From positions 1 to 64,000 of the forward strand of contig JAQTLP010000008.1 of NCBI GenBank assembly GCA_028714855.1: a DNA stretch of 64,000 nt, in the 5' to 3' direction. A program made the translations under genes and the position numbers. Of the stretch, positions 44,722 to 54,061 are shown piece by piece. The notes under the pieces are model-generated. The model ran no database searches. It saw only the letters and a list, made by a program, of their open reading frames with translations, and was not told where the DNA came from. The stretch is from Phycisphaerae bacterium. Its GTDB lineage: Bacteria; Planctomycetota; Phycisphaerae; Sedimentisphaerales; Anaerobacaceae. Every line of letters starts with the position of its first letter. The stretch's first letter is position 1.

Positions 44722-45130
44722 CGTTATCCTCACCACCCTCTTCACCATCAGCACCCAGACTTTTGATTACAAACGACTTTCCGCTTTCCGGGGAGAGCTC
44801 ATAAATAAAATCATAGCCCCAGCCGTCTCTGGGTAATTCAGTGGTTTCCAAATAACCGCCCGGCTCGTACCTTATAACATCGCTCGGCTGCTCAACAAGC
44901 GCCATAAGCCCTTCCTCTTCGGTTGGAAGCCGGCCGGTGTCCATTTTGAATTGAGTTACCGCGTTATGAAGAATTTTTAAATTGGCCTTTGTGGTTGTAA
45001 CACGTGCCTGGTCTATCTTCGTCGCCACTTTTGTAACTACCAAAGTGGCAAGCAAACCGATGATAATCAGCATAGCCATCAGTTCAATCATCGTAAAACC
45101 TAATCTATTTTTTCTTTTTCTTTTTTTCAT
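44690..45130 (-). CDS. gspG: Type II secretion major pseudopilin G
   Basis: The main subunit of the pseudopilus, 146 residues. Prepilin site RLG/FTMIELMAMLIIIGLL with Glu at +5. The signature core (TGRLPTEEEGLMAL) and the C-terminal calcium-binding loop SLGADGEEGGEDNDAD are typical. After cleavage, about 133 residues remain. AGGAG lies twelve bases before the ATG. High expression relative to the rest of the operon is expected from its role, but no separate promoter was seen in the 54-base gap after gspF. Confidence 0.93.
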   Translation of the reverse strand: MKKRKRKNRLGFTMIELMAMLIIIGLLATLVVTKVATKIDQARVTTTKANLKILHNAVTQFKMDTGRLPTEEEGLMALVEQPSDVIRYEPGGYLETTELPRDGWGYDFIYELSPESGKSFVIKSLGADGEEGGEDNDADLYSTDAY

Positions 45131-45184
45131 CTTTCTACAATGCTCCTAAAATAAATTCCCAGTTAGAGGGAACTTGCAACAGTG

Positions 45185-46402
45185 TTAAAATTTACCCGCC
45201 GAAACTTCCAGAATCGGCAGTATTGTCGCATAAGCAATCAAACCTATTATTGCAGCCATAACAATTATAATAAGCGGCTCAACCGCGGCGCTCAATCTCT
45301 CAATAACCACATCAGTTGAAGATTCGAGGTTTTCACTGATATCCTTAAGCATTTTTTCCAACTCGCCGCTTTTTTCTCCGACAGCCACCATATGAGCAAT
45401 CGCAGGGTCGATGACGCCGCTGTCTCTGAGCGGGGTAGCAATATCAGCACCGGCAAGAATCCTCTCACGTGCCTGCTGAACGGCGCCTCTCATAATACTG
45501 TTGCCGGTAACCTCCGACACAACCCGAAGAGACTCAGCCATAGCAAGTCCCGAGCCAAGAAGCGTCGAAAGTGTCGAGGCAAAACGTGAGACAACGCGCT
45601 GTTTTACAAGAGGACCAAACAAAGGCAGGGACAGCAGGAGTTTATCCCGCAGTAAAGCACCCCGCTGTGTTTTCAGAAAACGCTTCAGGCCCCAGATGAT
45701 TCCAACAACCACGGCAATCACAACAAACAGCCACCAACTCGTCAATATATAGCTTACACCCATCAAGCCCCTGGTAACCAGGGGCAGCTCCTGCCCTGTT
45801 CTTGCAATCTGCTCGGCAATTTTCGGGATAACCGTTGTTGTCAAAACCAGAACAGCCGCAATACAAAACAAAATCAGGACAATCGGATATATCATCGCCG
45901 TCATTACCTTCGATTCGACCTTCTGCCGCTTCTCCATAAACTTGGCAATGGTCGAAAGACTCTGGCCAAGAGAGCCGGTCACCTCGCCAACGCGAACCAT
46001 ACTTACATATATAACATCAAAATAATCGCTATAATCGCCCAAGGCATCGGCGAAAGATTCACCCGTGATAACCCGGTCGCGAATGTCGGTAATAGCGTTT
46101 TTGAACCGCACATCGGATATTTGCAAAGTAAGAACAGAAAGCGCTTCGGTCAGCTTAATTCCAGAATTAAGCAGTGTGGTCATTTGCTTGGTAAAATCAA
46201 GTATCCTGCTTTTGCTGCTTCCGGCGAAAACGGAAAACAGCGCCGCTCTTTTCTCGGAAGCAGAGCCGGCCTCTGTGATTGAAGTCGGGTGAACGCTTCG
46301 CACCCTCAACTGTTTTCGCGCAGCATAGGGGCTTTCGGCGGTGATTGCGCCTTTGACTTTTTTGCCGTTTGCCGACACTGCTGTATATTCATACCTCGGC
46401 AT
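45185..46402 (-). CDS. gspF: Type II secretion inner-membrane protein F
   Basis: A 405-residue polytopic protein of the GspF/PilC family. Two repeated cytoplasmic helical domains (about 65-190 and 265-390) are each followed by membrane helices: about 165-190, 210-235 and 375-400. The start PRYEYTAVSANGKKVKG is the family signature. It couples the GspE ATPase to the pseudopilus. It begins 12 bases after the gspE stop. Confidence 0.93.
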   Translation of the reverse strand: MPRYEYTAVSANGKKVKGAITAESPYAARKQLRVRSVHPTSITEAGSASEKRAALFSVFAGSSKSRILDFTKQMTTLLNSGIKLTEALSVLTLQISDVRFKNAITDIRDRVITGESFADALGDYSDYFDVIYVSMVRVGEVTGSLGQSLSTIAKFMEKRQKVESKVMTAMIYPIVLILFCIAAVLVLTTTVIPKIAEQIARTGQELPLVTRGLMGVSYILTSWWLFVVIAVVVGIIWGLKRFLKTQRGALLRDKLLLSLPLFGPLVKQRVVSRFASTLSTLLGSGLAMAESLRVVSEVTGNSIMRGAVQQARERILAGADIATPLRDSGVIDPAIAHMVAVGEKSGELEKMLKDISENLESSTDVVIERLSAAVEPLIIIVMAAIIGLIAYATILPILEVSAGKF

Positions 46403-46414
46403 TGCCTGTGTCCT

Positions 46415-48163
46415 CTAAATCACGTCTGACTGTGTCACCCTCAAGACTTCAGCAATAGTTGTTATCCCGGCGAGAACCTTTCGAGTGCCATCCATTCGCA
46501 GGGTTTGCAGTCCCGCGTTAATGGCGACCTTCTTTATAGCACCGGCGGTTTCCTTTTTGTATATCATTTCCTGAATTTCCTCATTAATCATCATCAGCTC
46601 GTAGACACCGGTTCTGCCGCGATAGCCGGTTTGAAAACACTTATCACAACCCTTTCCGATAAAGAATTTTGCGCCGTTGCGATCACTTATATTACCAAGA
46701 CCAAGCTCTCTGAGCTCATGGGGTTTAGGCTCATGCTGCTCTTTACAGTCCGGGCACACTTTCCGCACCAATCGCTGCGCTATTATGGCAATCAACGATG
46801 AGCTTGCCAGATAAGGTTCAACGCCCAAGTCTAAAAGGCGGCTGACGGCACCAGCAGAATCATTAGTGTGAACCGTACTGAAAACCAAATGCCCAGTCAG
46901 GGAAGATTGTATCGCCATTCTCGCTGTTTCGACATCACGAACTTCGCCGACCATTATAACATCGGGGTCCTGACGAAGGACGTGCCTAAGCGACGTGACA
47001 AAAGTCATACCTTTTTTACTGGCAACCTGAATCTGACTGATTCCTTCCAATTGATATTCAATAGGGTCTTCTATGGTTATAACATTTTTCTCCGCCGAAT
47101 TAATCCTGTTAAGACAGGCGTAAAGAGTGGTGCTTTTTCCGCTGCCGGTGGGGCCTGTTACGAAAATAACGCCGTGCGAACGGGTCAGCAGCGAATCGAA
47201 CTTTTTCAAATCGTCTTCACACAGGCCCAGCTCATCCAATTTAAAAAGGCCGGTGCTTTTGTCCAACAGCCGGAGGACGCTGCGCTCACCGAAGCTGGTC
47301 GGCACGGTGCTGATACGCAAATCGATTTCGCGCTCGCCCAGACGGACACTGCAGCGGCCATCCTGAGGCATACGGCGTTCGGCAATATCCATTCCAGCCA
47401 TCACTTTTATACGGGATATAATCAGCGGCAGGACATTTCTGTTCAAGCTCAAAACATCATATAAAATACCGTCGATGCGGTAACGAATCTGAATCTTTGC
47501 CTCGTAAGGGTGAACGTGGATATCGCTGGCCCGCAACTGCAGCGCGCGAAAAAGAATATCATTAACCAGCCTGATAACCGGCGGACGATTAACCACGTCA
47601 AGAAGGTCATCGGAAGTGCCCACTTCGTCGATAAGCTGGTCGATATTCTGCGAATCAAGCTCCTCGGCCACCTCTTCAATGACAGTTGTCTTCTGCTCGT
47701 AGGCAACATCTATCGCGGCGGTAATTGCAGCACGGGTGGCAACCGCAGGCCTGACGGGCATGCCCGTCATCTTCGAAACATTATCCAGGACATCAGAATC
47801 CAAGGGTTTGGACAAAACTACGGTAAGCTCTTTGTCGTCGGCCTTCGTTCTTATCCCGACAAGATAATGCTGCTGGGCGTAGGTCGCAGGGATGGATTCT
47901 ATGAATTCGGCCAGCACAGCCTTTGCGGATACCTCATCTAAAAATTCCCACCCAAGGGCAGCGGCAAAGAGCTTCAAAACCGCCGACTCTGTAAAATACG
48001 GACAGCCGAGCAAAAGCTCATCGAGCCGGGATTTTCCGTCGCTGTTGGCTTTGAGAAACTCGGCCAATTGCTCAGCGTCAATGAGACCCGTCCGCTTGGC
48101 AGTTTGTATCAATAATTCCTTCATAATATTACAATGGCAGGTGGCGCAAGCCATGCTACGCAT
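46415..48163 (-). CDS. gspE: Type II secretion ATPase E
   Basis: The cytoplasmic hexameric ATPase that drives pseudopilus assembly. The N-terminal domain (about 14-160) binds GspL. Walker A GPTGSGKST lies at 337-345, the Asp box ITIEDPIEY at 362-370, Walker B DVIMVGEV at 401-408 and the His box TGHLVFSTVHT at 423-433. The tetracysteine zinc finger is complete (Cys470, 473, 506 and 509). At 582 residues it is normal in size. The first ATG has AGG seven bases upstream; Met14 (MKELLIQT) is a possible alternative start. Confidence 0.94.
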   Translation of the reverse strand: MRSMACATCHCNIMKELLIQTAKRTGLIDAEQLAEFLKANSDGKSRLDELLLGCPYFTESAVLKLFAAALGWEFLDEVSAKAVLAEFIESIPATYAQQHYLVGIRTKADDKELTVVLSKPLDSDVLDNVSKMTGMPVRPAVATRAAITAAIDVAYEQKTTVIEEVAEELDSQNIDQLIDEVGTSDDLLDVVNRPPVIRLVNDILFRALQLRASDIHVHPYEAKIQIRYRIDGILYDVLSLNRNVLPLIISRIKVMAGMDIAERRMPQDGRCSVRLGEREIDLRISTVPTSFGERSVLRLLDKSTGLFKLDELGLCEDDLKKFDSLLTRSHGVIFVTGPTGSGKSTTLYACLNRINSAEKNVITIEDPIEYQLEGISQIQVASKKGMTFVTSLRHVLRQDPDVIMVGEVRDVETARMAIQSSLTGHLVFSTVHTNDSAGAVSRLLDLGVEPYLASSSLIAIIAQRLVRKVCPDCKEQHEPKPHELRELGLGNISDRNGAKFFIGKGCDKCFQTGYRGRTGVYELMMINEEIQEMIYKKETAGAIKKVAINAGLQTLRMDGTRKVLAGITTIAEVLRVTQSDVI

Positions 48164-48226
48164 TTATGTGCCTGCCCGATTAAGGCAGCCACATAGCGCT
48201 TAGTGTTGCCCATAATACCCCTCTTC

Positions 48227-51200
48227 CTAATCTGATTCAAGGATATGTAACGGGTCTATCGGCTCAGGCTCTATACCGGGCCAATCCTGATGTCTCTGGA
48301 ATCTTTCCTCAAAGTCCTCAACCGCACCCCGGTTCCTGTCTGATATTCTCTCCAAATCCGGCAATCCTGCAGCCGTTTCACTCGGCCTTAAGATATTTGC
48401 CCTAACAAATACATACAGCTTCGTTTGTGAGCTGCTAGTGCTTATTCTTCTGAAAAGCCCGCCGGCAATCGGGATGTCACCAAGAAAAGGTACTTTCCAG
48501 TTATCCTTAGTCTGTCCTATCGTTGTTATGCCTCCGAGAATTATCGTGCTGTCATCGGGCACGGTAACGATTGTCTCGACATTGTTCTCACTTTTGTCAG
48601 GCGGCGGATCATTCTGTCCAATCCCGCCTTCCGGAGCAATCTGACTCGAACGCTGCATTTTTATTTCAAGGCGAAGCAAATCGCCTTCACTAATATGAGG
48701 CGTAATATCAAGGTTGATACCCGACGGGAACTGGTCAAAGGTATAAGATGTTTGTACAACTCCTTCGTTCGGCTGAGTCTGCGCCTGTCTGGACACGTAT
48801 ATAGTGTTCGTAGTGTCGATGTGACCTTTCTCATTGTCATTAACGAGTATCTTAGGTCTGGCAAGGACCCGGCCGTAGCCCTTTGACTGCATTAACTCCA
48901 ACAGCATCTGAATATGACGGCCCGCATAAAAACCCTGGGCAGGCGACGCTTCTCCCAGAATTGAAGTTGCCTCCCCCACCCTATTCGAGGGGAAAGGCGA
49001 TAGAGCACTCGTGCCAGTAGCAAGTTTCTGCATTATTCCGCCAGGGAGCATTTCCGGGAACTTGGAGACCAACTGTAAATCGTAATCGAAGGAATCAGAC
49101 TCAGTAATTTCAACGAGCATCGCATCCAACAGCACCTGCGGCCTGCGCTTGTCCAACTGTTTTATTAAACTGCCTATCCATTCCTGATTTTTTTTGCTGG
49201 CATAGACGAGGATTGAAAAGGTGTTCTCATCGGGAACGATGATAATGTCTTCTTCTGTTTTCTTTATTGTCTGCTGGATTTTTCCCTCTTTATCCTTAAT
49301 GGTTTCCTGAATAAATTTCTGCAGAACTTCCGCCAAATCCTCGGGGGCCTGGTTCTCGAGCGCATAAATTACATAAGGTATCGCCTGCCTAAGAGTTTCG
49401 CTGTCCACGTAGCTGATAATCGTGGCTATCTGAACGTGCTGCTCAGGCGTGGCATTTACCAAAAGCGAATTCGTTGATTCAATTATCACCACCTGCGGCT
49501 GCTCCACAAGAGGCTCCACTTCAGAAGTTGCAGCAGGCGCGGCGGCCGGGGCGGCTCCCGGAGCGGGGGACCTACCGACAGTAATTTTCTTTCCCTCGGC
49601 TGTCTTGTCGCCGATTATGCCAAGCTCTCCGAGCTTCTTTACCACCTCATCGGCCCCGACATACTGGATATCGTATAATCGCATAGTCCGAAGGTCCTGC
49701 TGTTCCACATCAAGGGAATCTATCAAAGATTCAACAACAACCAACTGCTCTTCAAGGCCTATCATCAGGACGCGGTTCGTTCTTTCGTCGGCATCCAGAT
49801 AGACCGTCGTTTGGGCCAAAGCAGCCGGCGCAGCGGGTGCTGGTGCGGGCCTGCCTGCCCTGATGCGCCTCGACGGCGGCTGTGCCGCCACAGGGGCCGC
49901 GACAGTAATTGATATAGTTCCTAACTGCTCAGCAAGAGTTTTGATTTTCGGAGCGAGCGTCGCCGCCATCGTGTATTTTAACTGCCTGAACCTGAATTGT
50001 TTCGGCGCACCCGGCTGGTCAACCATATCCAATAGCTCCTCTACACGCGCCATACGGTAGGCATATTCGGTAACGATAAGCGTGCCCGTTTCGGGAATCG
50101 GCGAGATGTTTGCGCCGAGCTTCATACTGGTCAAAAGATTCTGCGCACTACTTGTATCTATATACTTCAGCTTGAAAACATGCGTTATAACTATATCTCC
50201 AAGCTGAACCTCACCCGCCTCTGGCTGCAAAGCAGGGTCAATACCCAATGCGTCAGCGGCAGGAACAATGGTTACAAGGTTGCCCTTGCGAGCCATCACA
50301 AAACCTCTGAATCTCAGCACAGATTCGAGCAAAGGATATAAATCTTTCACCTTGATAGGTCCCTGAAGCTTCAGCGAAACTTCGCCTCTGACCTGCGTTT
50401 CATCGTACATATAGTCTAATTGCAAATACTTGCCAACCAAATCCACCAAATCTATGATGTTAAGCTTCGCCGGCAAATCCAACTCAAGCATTTCATTACC
50501 ATTGGCAATAGGCGCCGGTTCGTATGAACGGACTTTTTCAAGAGCTGGTTCCGATTCCGGTTCCTCGACAGTTAAATTCGGTTCGGCGGACTGTGGTTCT
50601 TCAGTAATCTGCGGCGATGCTTCTTCTGTTTGCTCCAAATCAGCGAAAGGATCGTTCGGTTCATCCGTCTTCGCTATCGATTCCTTCTTCGCCGCCACTA
50701 CAGAGGATGGGACGCTAGACAGGTTTGCATCTGGTACTCCCGCTGCTGCTTGTTCAGCAGGCGCAGGGGCAACAGCAGCTGGCTGACTTGTCTGTCTGGC
50801 GTGCTCCTCAGCAGCTATTTTCTCGGTCTCGGCAAGCGAATTAAGAAGTTTATCTAAAAGCTCATTCGGTTCGTTGACGTCCATAGCTTCTTGAGCGACA
50901 GGTTCAGGAGAAGCAGCTATTCTTTTAAGCTCATCCTCAGCTCTTTTAAGCTCGGCCTCCGTGTCTGTTTTCGTTTCCGCTCCACCGGCCTTGACCAACT
51001 CAGCCGATTTGTCCGGCTCGACTGCTTGAGGGAATAGTCCCCCGCTGCTGAGGAGTCGCCCGATTGCGGAAATAATCCTTTCAAGCTGTCTTGGCTCGGC
51101 AACGATTATCACATTATTATCGTGAACGTCTATAATTGCTTTGGCTTTTGCCGTACTGCTCGGCGGACTAACAAATGTCCCTATAGATATATCATTAACC

Positions 51201-51631
51201 TCGGTTGCTATTTGCTCATTGGGGGGAAACTGCGATGGGCCCACCGCAGTATATACTTTTATTTCAAAAAGCCCGTTAGCATCAACAAGCCCCAAAATAG
51301 CGCTCGCTTTAATCAAGTCCTCAGACGGAGCAGTTACCAAAAGCACATTGGCACCGGGAAGCTGTGAAACCGTACCGACCCCGGCTTCGGCAAGATATTT
51401 TTTGCCCTGCTCAGCGGATATGTATTTTAAGGAAAAAACCCTGTATCGCTCAACACCGGAAGCCGCCCCCTGCTCCGCAGCAAAAAGATAACTGCCGCTT
51501 AGAATGACAGTTACTGCACAGATAAAAATAAAAACCCTTCGGGCTACGGCATGGCATTTCGCCCTGACGAGTGCTTTCTCACAACATTGAAACGGCATAA
51601 GCCATTCTAGGGGTTGCCGATCTGCCTTCAT
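48227..51631 (-). CDS. gspD: Type II secretion outer-membrane secretin D
   Basis: The outer-membrane channel. At 1134 residues it is far longer than typical GspD (about 650). The start follows GGAG (GGAGTGAGTATATG). A signal helix at about 33-52 leads to N-terminal ring domains separated by low-complexity linkers: a Glu/Pro/Ala-rich one (about 235-365, with NEPN and DEPN text), a Pro/Ala-rich one (about 590-610) and another near 680-700. The secretin core (about 850-1080) carries the family block VPFLGDIPIAGGLFR. The C-terminal end may hold a pilotin-binding segment. The linkers probably lengthen the periplasmic part of the channel; this is inference. Confidence 0.92.
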   Translation of the reverse strand: MKADRQPLEWLMPFQCCEKALVRAKCHAVARRVFIFICAVTVILSGSYLFAAEQGAASGVERYRVFSLKYISAEQGKKYLAEAGVGTVSQLPGANVLLVTAPSEDLIKASAILGLVDANGLFEIKVYTAVGPSQFPPNEQIATEVNDISIGTFVSPPSSTAKAKAIIDVHDNNVIIVAEPRQLERIISAIGRLLSSGGLFPQAVEPDKSAELVKAGGAETKTDTEAELKRAEDELKRIAASPEPVAQEAMDVNEPNELLDKLLNSLAETEKIAAEEHARQTSQPAAVAPAPAEQAAAGVPDANLSSVPSSVVAAKKESIAKTDEPNDPFADLEQTEEASPQITEEPQSAEPNLTVEEPESEPALEKVRSYEPAPIANGNEMLELDLPAKLNIIDLVDLVGKYLQLDYMYDETQVRGEVSLKLQGPIKVKDLYPLLESVLRFRGFVMARKGNLVTIVPAADALGIDPALQPEAGEVQLGDIVITHVFKLKYIDTSSAQNLLTSMKLGANISPIPETGTLIVTEYAYRMARVEELLDMVDQPGAPKQFRFRQLKYTMAATLAPKIKTLAEQLGTISITVAAPVAAQPPSRRIRAGRPAPAPAAPAALAQTTVYLDADERTNRVLMIGLEEQLVVVESLIDSLDVEQQDLRTMRLYDIQYVGADEVVKKLGELGIIGDKTAEGKKITVGRSPAPGAAPAAAPAATSEVEPLVEQPQVVIIESTNSLLVNATPEQHVQIATIISYVDSETLRQAIPYVIYALENQAPEDLAEVLQKFIQETIKDKEGKIQQTIKKTEEDIIIVPDENTFSILVYASKKNQEWIGSLIKQLDKRRPQVLLDAMLVEITESDSFDYDLQLVSKFPEMLPGGIMQKLATGTSALSPFPSNRVGEATSILGEASPAQGFYAGRHIQMLLELMQSKGYGRVLARPKILVNDNEKGHIDTTNTIYVSRQAQTQPNEGVVQTSYTFDQFPSGINLDITPHISEGDLLRLEIKMQRSSQIAPEGGIGQNDPPPDKSENNVETIVTVPDDSTIILGGITTIGQTKDNWKVPFLGDIPIAGGLFRRISTSSSQTKLYVFVRANILRPSETAAGLPDLERISDRNRGAVEDFEERFQRHQDWPGIEPEPIDPLHILESD

Positions 51632-52092
51632 ATACTCACTCCGTAGTTCGCAAAACTAAAAATTTACAATCCATTTACTGCTTATCGGACTTGTCCGGCA
51701 AGTCGGACATCGTGCCGAAAAAGCCGCTAAAATAAGTCCTTTTCTCACAAGCCTTTACGTAAATATCTGTGTAAGTTTCCAACTTTGACTGCCTCAAATA
51801 CTCTCTTCTACATCAATTCAGACACTTAAACGGCCTAAAAGTTCCTTCTTTTCAGCTAAAAATCCGCTGATTACTCCCTTTTTACGGACCCAACCACCCC
51901 CCATTGCAATTGGAAAGCCGCAAAACAGGCTCCCTCTCTATCGGCAAAAATCGTAAAACAATGAACAAATAAGCAAGACTTTGGTATGTCTTAAATCAGG
52001 TGTAACTTCTCGGGAAAAGTGGAATTAAGCAGATGCTTTCTTCGCTTCCTGTGGACAGATGATATCGGTCTTGGCCCCTCGGCGGACTGGAA
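51632..52092. other. Gap between gspC and gspD with one hairpin
   Basis: This 461-base gap is the longest inside the T2SS operon. GACTTG (51688-51693) pairs with CAAGTC (51699-51704) across TCCGG, about 60 bases above the gspD start. No riboswitch or small gene was recognised. The gap is large enough for an internal promoter, but I could not settle on one. Confidence 0.5.
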
Positions 52093-52983
52093 TTATCCCT
52101 GCCCTGTAATATTCGCATCATTTAAGGCCGGTTCATTCAAGTTTGCATCCCTCTCAGCGCTGCTATTCCCAGCTCGATCCGGCTCCTGCTGAACGTTTTT
52201 CAACCTTCGGCCCAAACGGCCCAGCCCCCTCGCTTCTTTGGTGCTTATACGCATATTTTCAAGGTCGGAGACAGTCTCTCTTTTCGCTGCCGCTATTTCC
52301 TCAGCTTCAACATTTGCCGGAACAGCTTTTTGCCTGGCTCGGCCGGCATTCGATATCTCTCTCTCAACAGCTTCCGTTTCTTTGGCGTTTATCTGAACTT
52401 CGAGACCTGTCTCTGGATTATCACCGGTAATGCGGCCGTCAAATGATGTGCTCGCTTTAAGGAGGCTTCTTTGTGCCGGCCTTTCCGCCACAAGTTCGAA
52501 AGTATTTTTGCCATCTCGAACAACTATGAGACCATCTTTAATCTGCTCAACAACTAAATGGCCTATCTGGCTGGATTGTCTTACCCAGTACAGGCCTTTG
52601 CCCGGCTCATCAATCAATGCAAGTGACAATTCCGGCTGCAACACATGACGGCTGGTACCAATAAGCCTGAATTTGGCTGCAACGGGCCCCGCAGGTCTGG
52701 GCTGCCTTTTTGCCTCAGTCGTCGAAGGTGTGGGCTTTGGCTTGGGGGGAGGATTTAGATACAACGCAAAAGCCTCTGCCTGTTTTACAAGCGGCGAAAT
52801 TTCGCGCCGGCCATCCTCGATTTTATCGCCTCTGGCCTCCTTGAATTTCTCTATCACACCGGCAGATTTCAGAAATTGTTCTGTTTGCTTATCGCCGCGA
52901 AACCCAAAAGCCGCAGGCAAAACAAACAAAAAAACCGCTAAAACCACCGCTATAATACTTGTTATCCGCAATGTCTTTATCAT
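52093..52983 (-). CDS. gspC: Type II secretion protein C (GspC-like)
   Basis: A 296-residue inner-membrane protein. One N-terminal helix (about 8-28) is followed by a Pro/Lys-rich linker and a homology-region-like beta domain (about 95-170, FRLIGTSR...LVVRDGKNTFEL), as in GspC, which contacts the secretin. The C-terminal 120 residues are charged and predicted helical, with no PDZ domain. It ends with Asn-rich NEPALNDANI. The call leans on its position directly upstream of gspD and the single-helix plan; sequence identity to known GspC would be low. Confidence 0.65.
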   Translation of the reverse strand: MIKTLRITSIIAVVLAVFLFVLPAAFGFRGDKQTEQFLKSAGVIEKFKEARGDKIEDGRREISPLVKQAEAFALYLNPPPKPKPTPSTTEAKRQPRPAGPVAAKFRLIGTSRHVLQPELSLALIDEPGKGLYWVRQSSQIGHLVVEQIKDGLIVVRDGKNTFELVAERPAQRSLLKASTSFDGRITGDNPETGLEVQINAKETEAVEREISNAGRARQKAVPANVEAEEIAAAKRETVSDLENMRISTKEARGLGRLGRRLKNVQQEPDRAGNSSAERDANLNEPALNDANITGQG

Positions 52984-53074
52984 ATTCGATATTCCAGTTC
53001 TCTGTACTATTTGACATTACCGACAACATTTGGTTCCCGCTAATACTGTTTTTTCTTAAAAAAAGGGCGTTTTT

Positions 53075-53983
53075 TTACTGAACAGCGTTCAGTATCTCAT
53101 CAAGCTGCGGGGCCTCGCCCTCCCATAATTTGACCGCCGCGCCATCGGCCACAACCACTACCAAAGGGGTTTGAATATACCACTTCTTGCTTGTATCGAG
53201 CTTTCCCTGCAAACAAGGGGTATCAACGGGGACAATGTCCTCTTTCCCTGAAGCATACGGAGGAATCTCAATAAACGCGAACCGTATCGAGTCCTCGTTT
53301 CCGGCCATATCGCGGGCCATCCGGTCGTATAGCGGAATTGCTTCATGACAAGTTTCACATTCGTTACTATACAACATTACGATGACAATATTCGACTTCA
53401 GCGAACCTGCAATATCGATGTGCTTGAGCATTGGCCATTCGGTTTGACCAATCCACTCGGCGGGCCGGACTACTTCGTATTTGTCCGTTTTATCCGGCGG
53501 CTTATTGAAAACAAGAACCGGCATTATGATACCGAAAGCTATAAATGTCGGTATAGCAACACCGAAGAAGTGCGCTGCACTCGGCCAGGGCGGCGGCAGG
53601 AGCTTCAGCCCCTTAGGGCGGAAAATAATCAGCCCAAGAAAAATGGGTATATCAATCACCGCAAAGGTTATCCACGGATTAACCTTGACCCTGCCGAAAC
53701 AGCCGCAGGATTCCGCCCCGATGAGTCCTTTTTGCAGCGTTACCAATATAAATAACCCGAAAGCCAGCACGGCAATCATCCACGCCGCCTTGCGGAACAG
53801 TCCGGAGGCAAGCCATATTCCCAGTCCCAGTTCCAACGGTATCTGGAATACAAAGAACAACCAGGATTCCCAGAAACCTTTGCTGATAATCGGTTCGGTA
53901 AGCAATTGATGGATTTTCAGCACGGCTGCAACTATAAGGACTAATCCTGTCACGACCGTGATGATTCGGTTAGCTACTTTCAT
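53075..53983 (-). CDS. MauE/DoxX-like membrane protein with thioredoxin-like domain
   Basis: A 302-residue fusion. The N-terminal half (about 1-155) has four membrane helices and the MauE/DoxX-type motif ESCGCFGR (Cys93, Cys95). The C-terminal half (about 185-300) is a thioredoxin-like domain outside the membrane with ECETCHEA (Cys209, Cys212). This layout suggests that electrons pass across the membrane to a periplasmic dithiol, similar in idea to DsbD or VKOR systems. The order DUF1573, this gene, T2SS operon suggests a link to folding of secreted proteins; that is inference. It has 78 bases upstream to the DUF1573 gene and 91 downstream to gspC. Confidence 0.72.
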   Translation of the reverse strand: MKVANRIITVVTGLVLIVAAVLKIHQLLTEPIISKGFWESWLFFVFQIPLELGLGIWLASGLFRKAAWMIAVLAFGLFILVTLQKGLIGAESCGCFGRVKVNPWITFAVIDIPIFLGLIIFRPKGLKLLPPPWPSAAHFFGVAIPTFIAFGIIMPVLVFNKPPDKTDKYEVVRPAEWIGQTEWPMLKHIDIAGSLKSNIVIVMLYSNECETCHEAIPLYDRMARDMAGNEDSIRFAFIEIPPYASGKEDIVPVDTPCLQGKLDTSKKWYIQTPLVVVVADGAAVKLWEGEAPQLDEILNAVQ

Positions 53984-54061
53984 ACTCGAATTGCCAAGCC
54001 AGCCACAGCGGGATAGCCACGCAGCATCCTGATTTTAAGTATCTGCTGATTAGGTCCAAAT

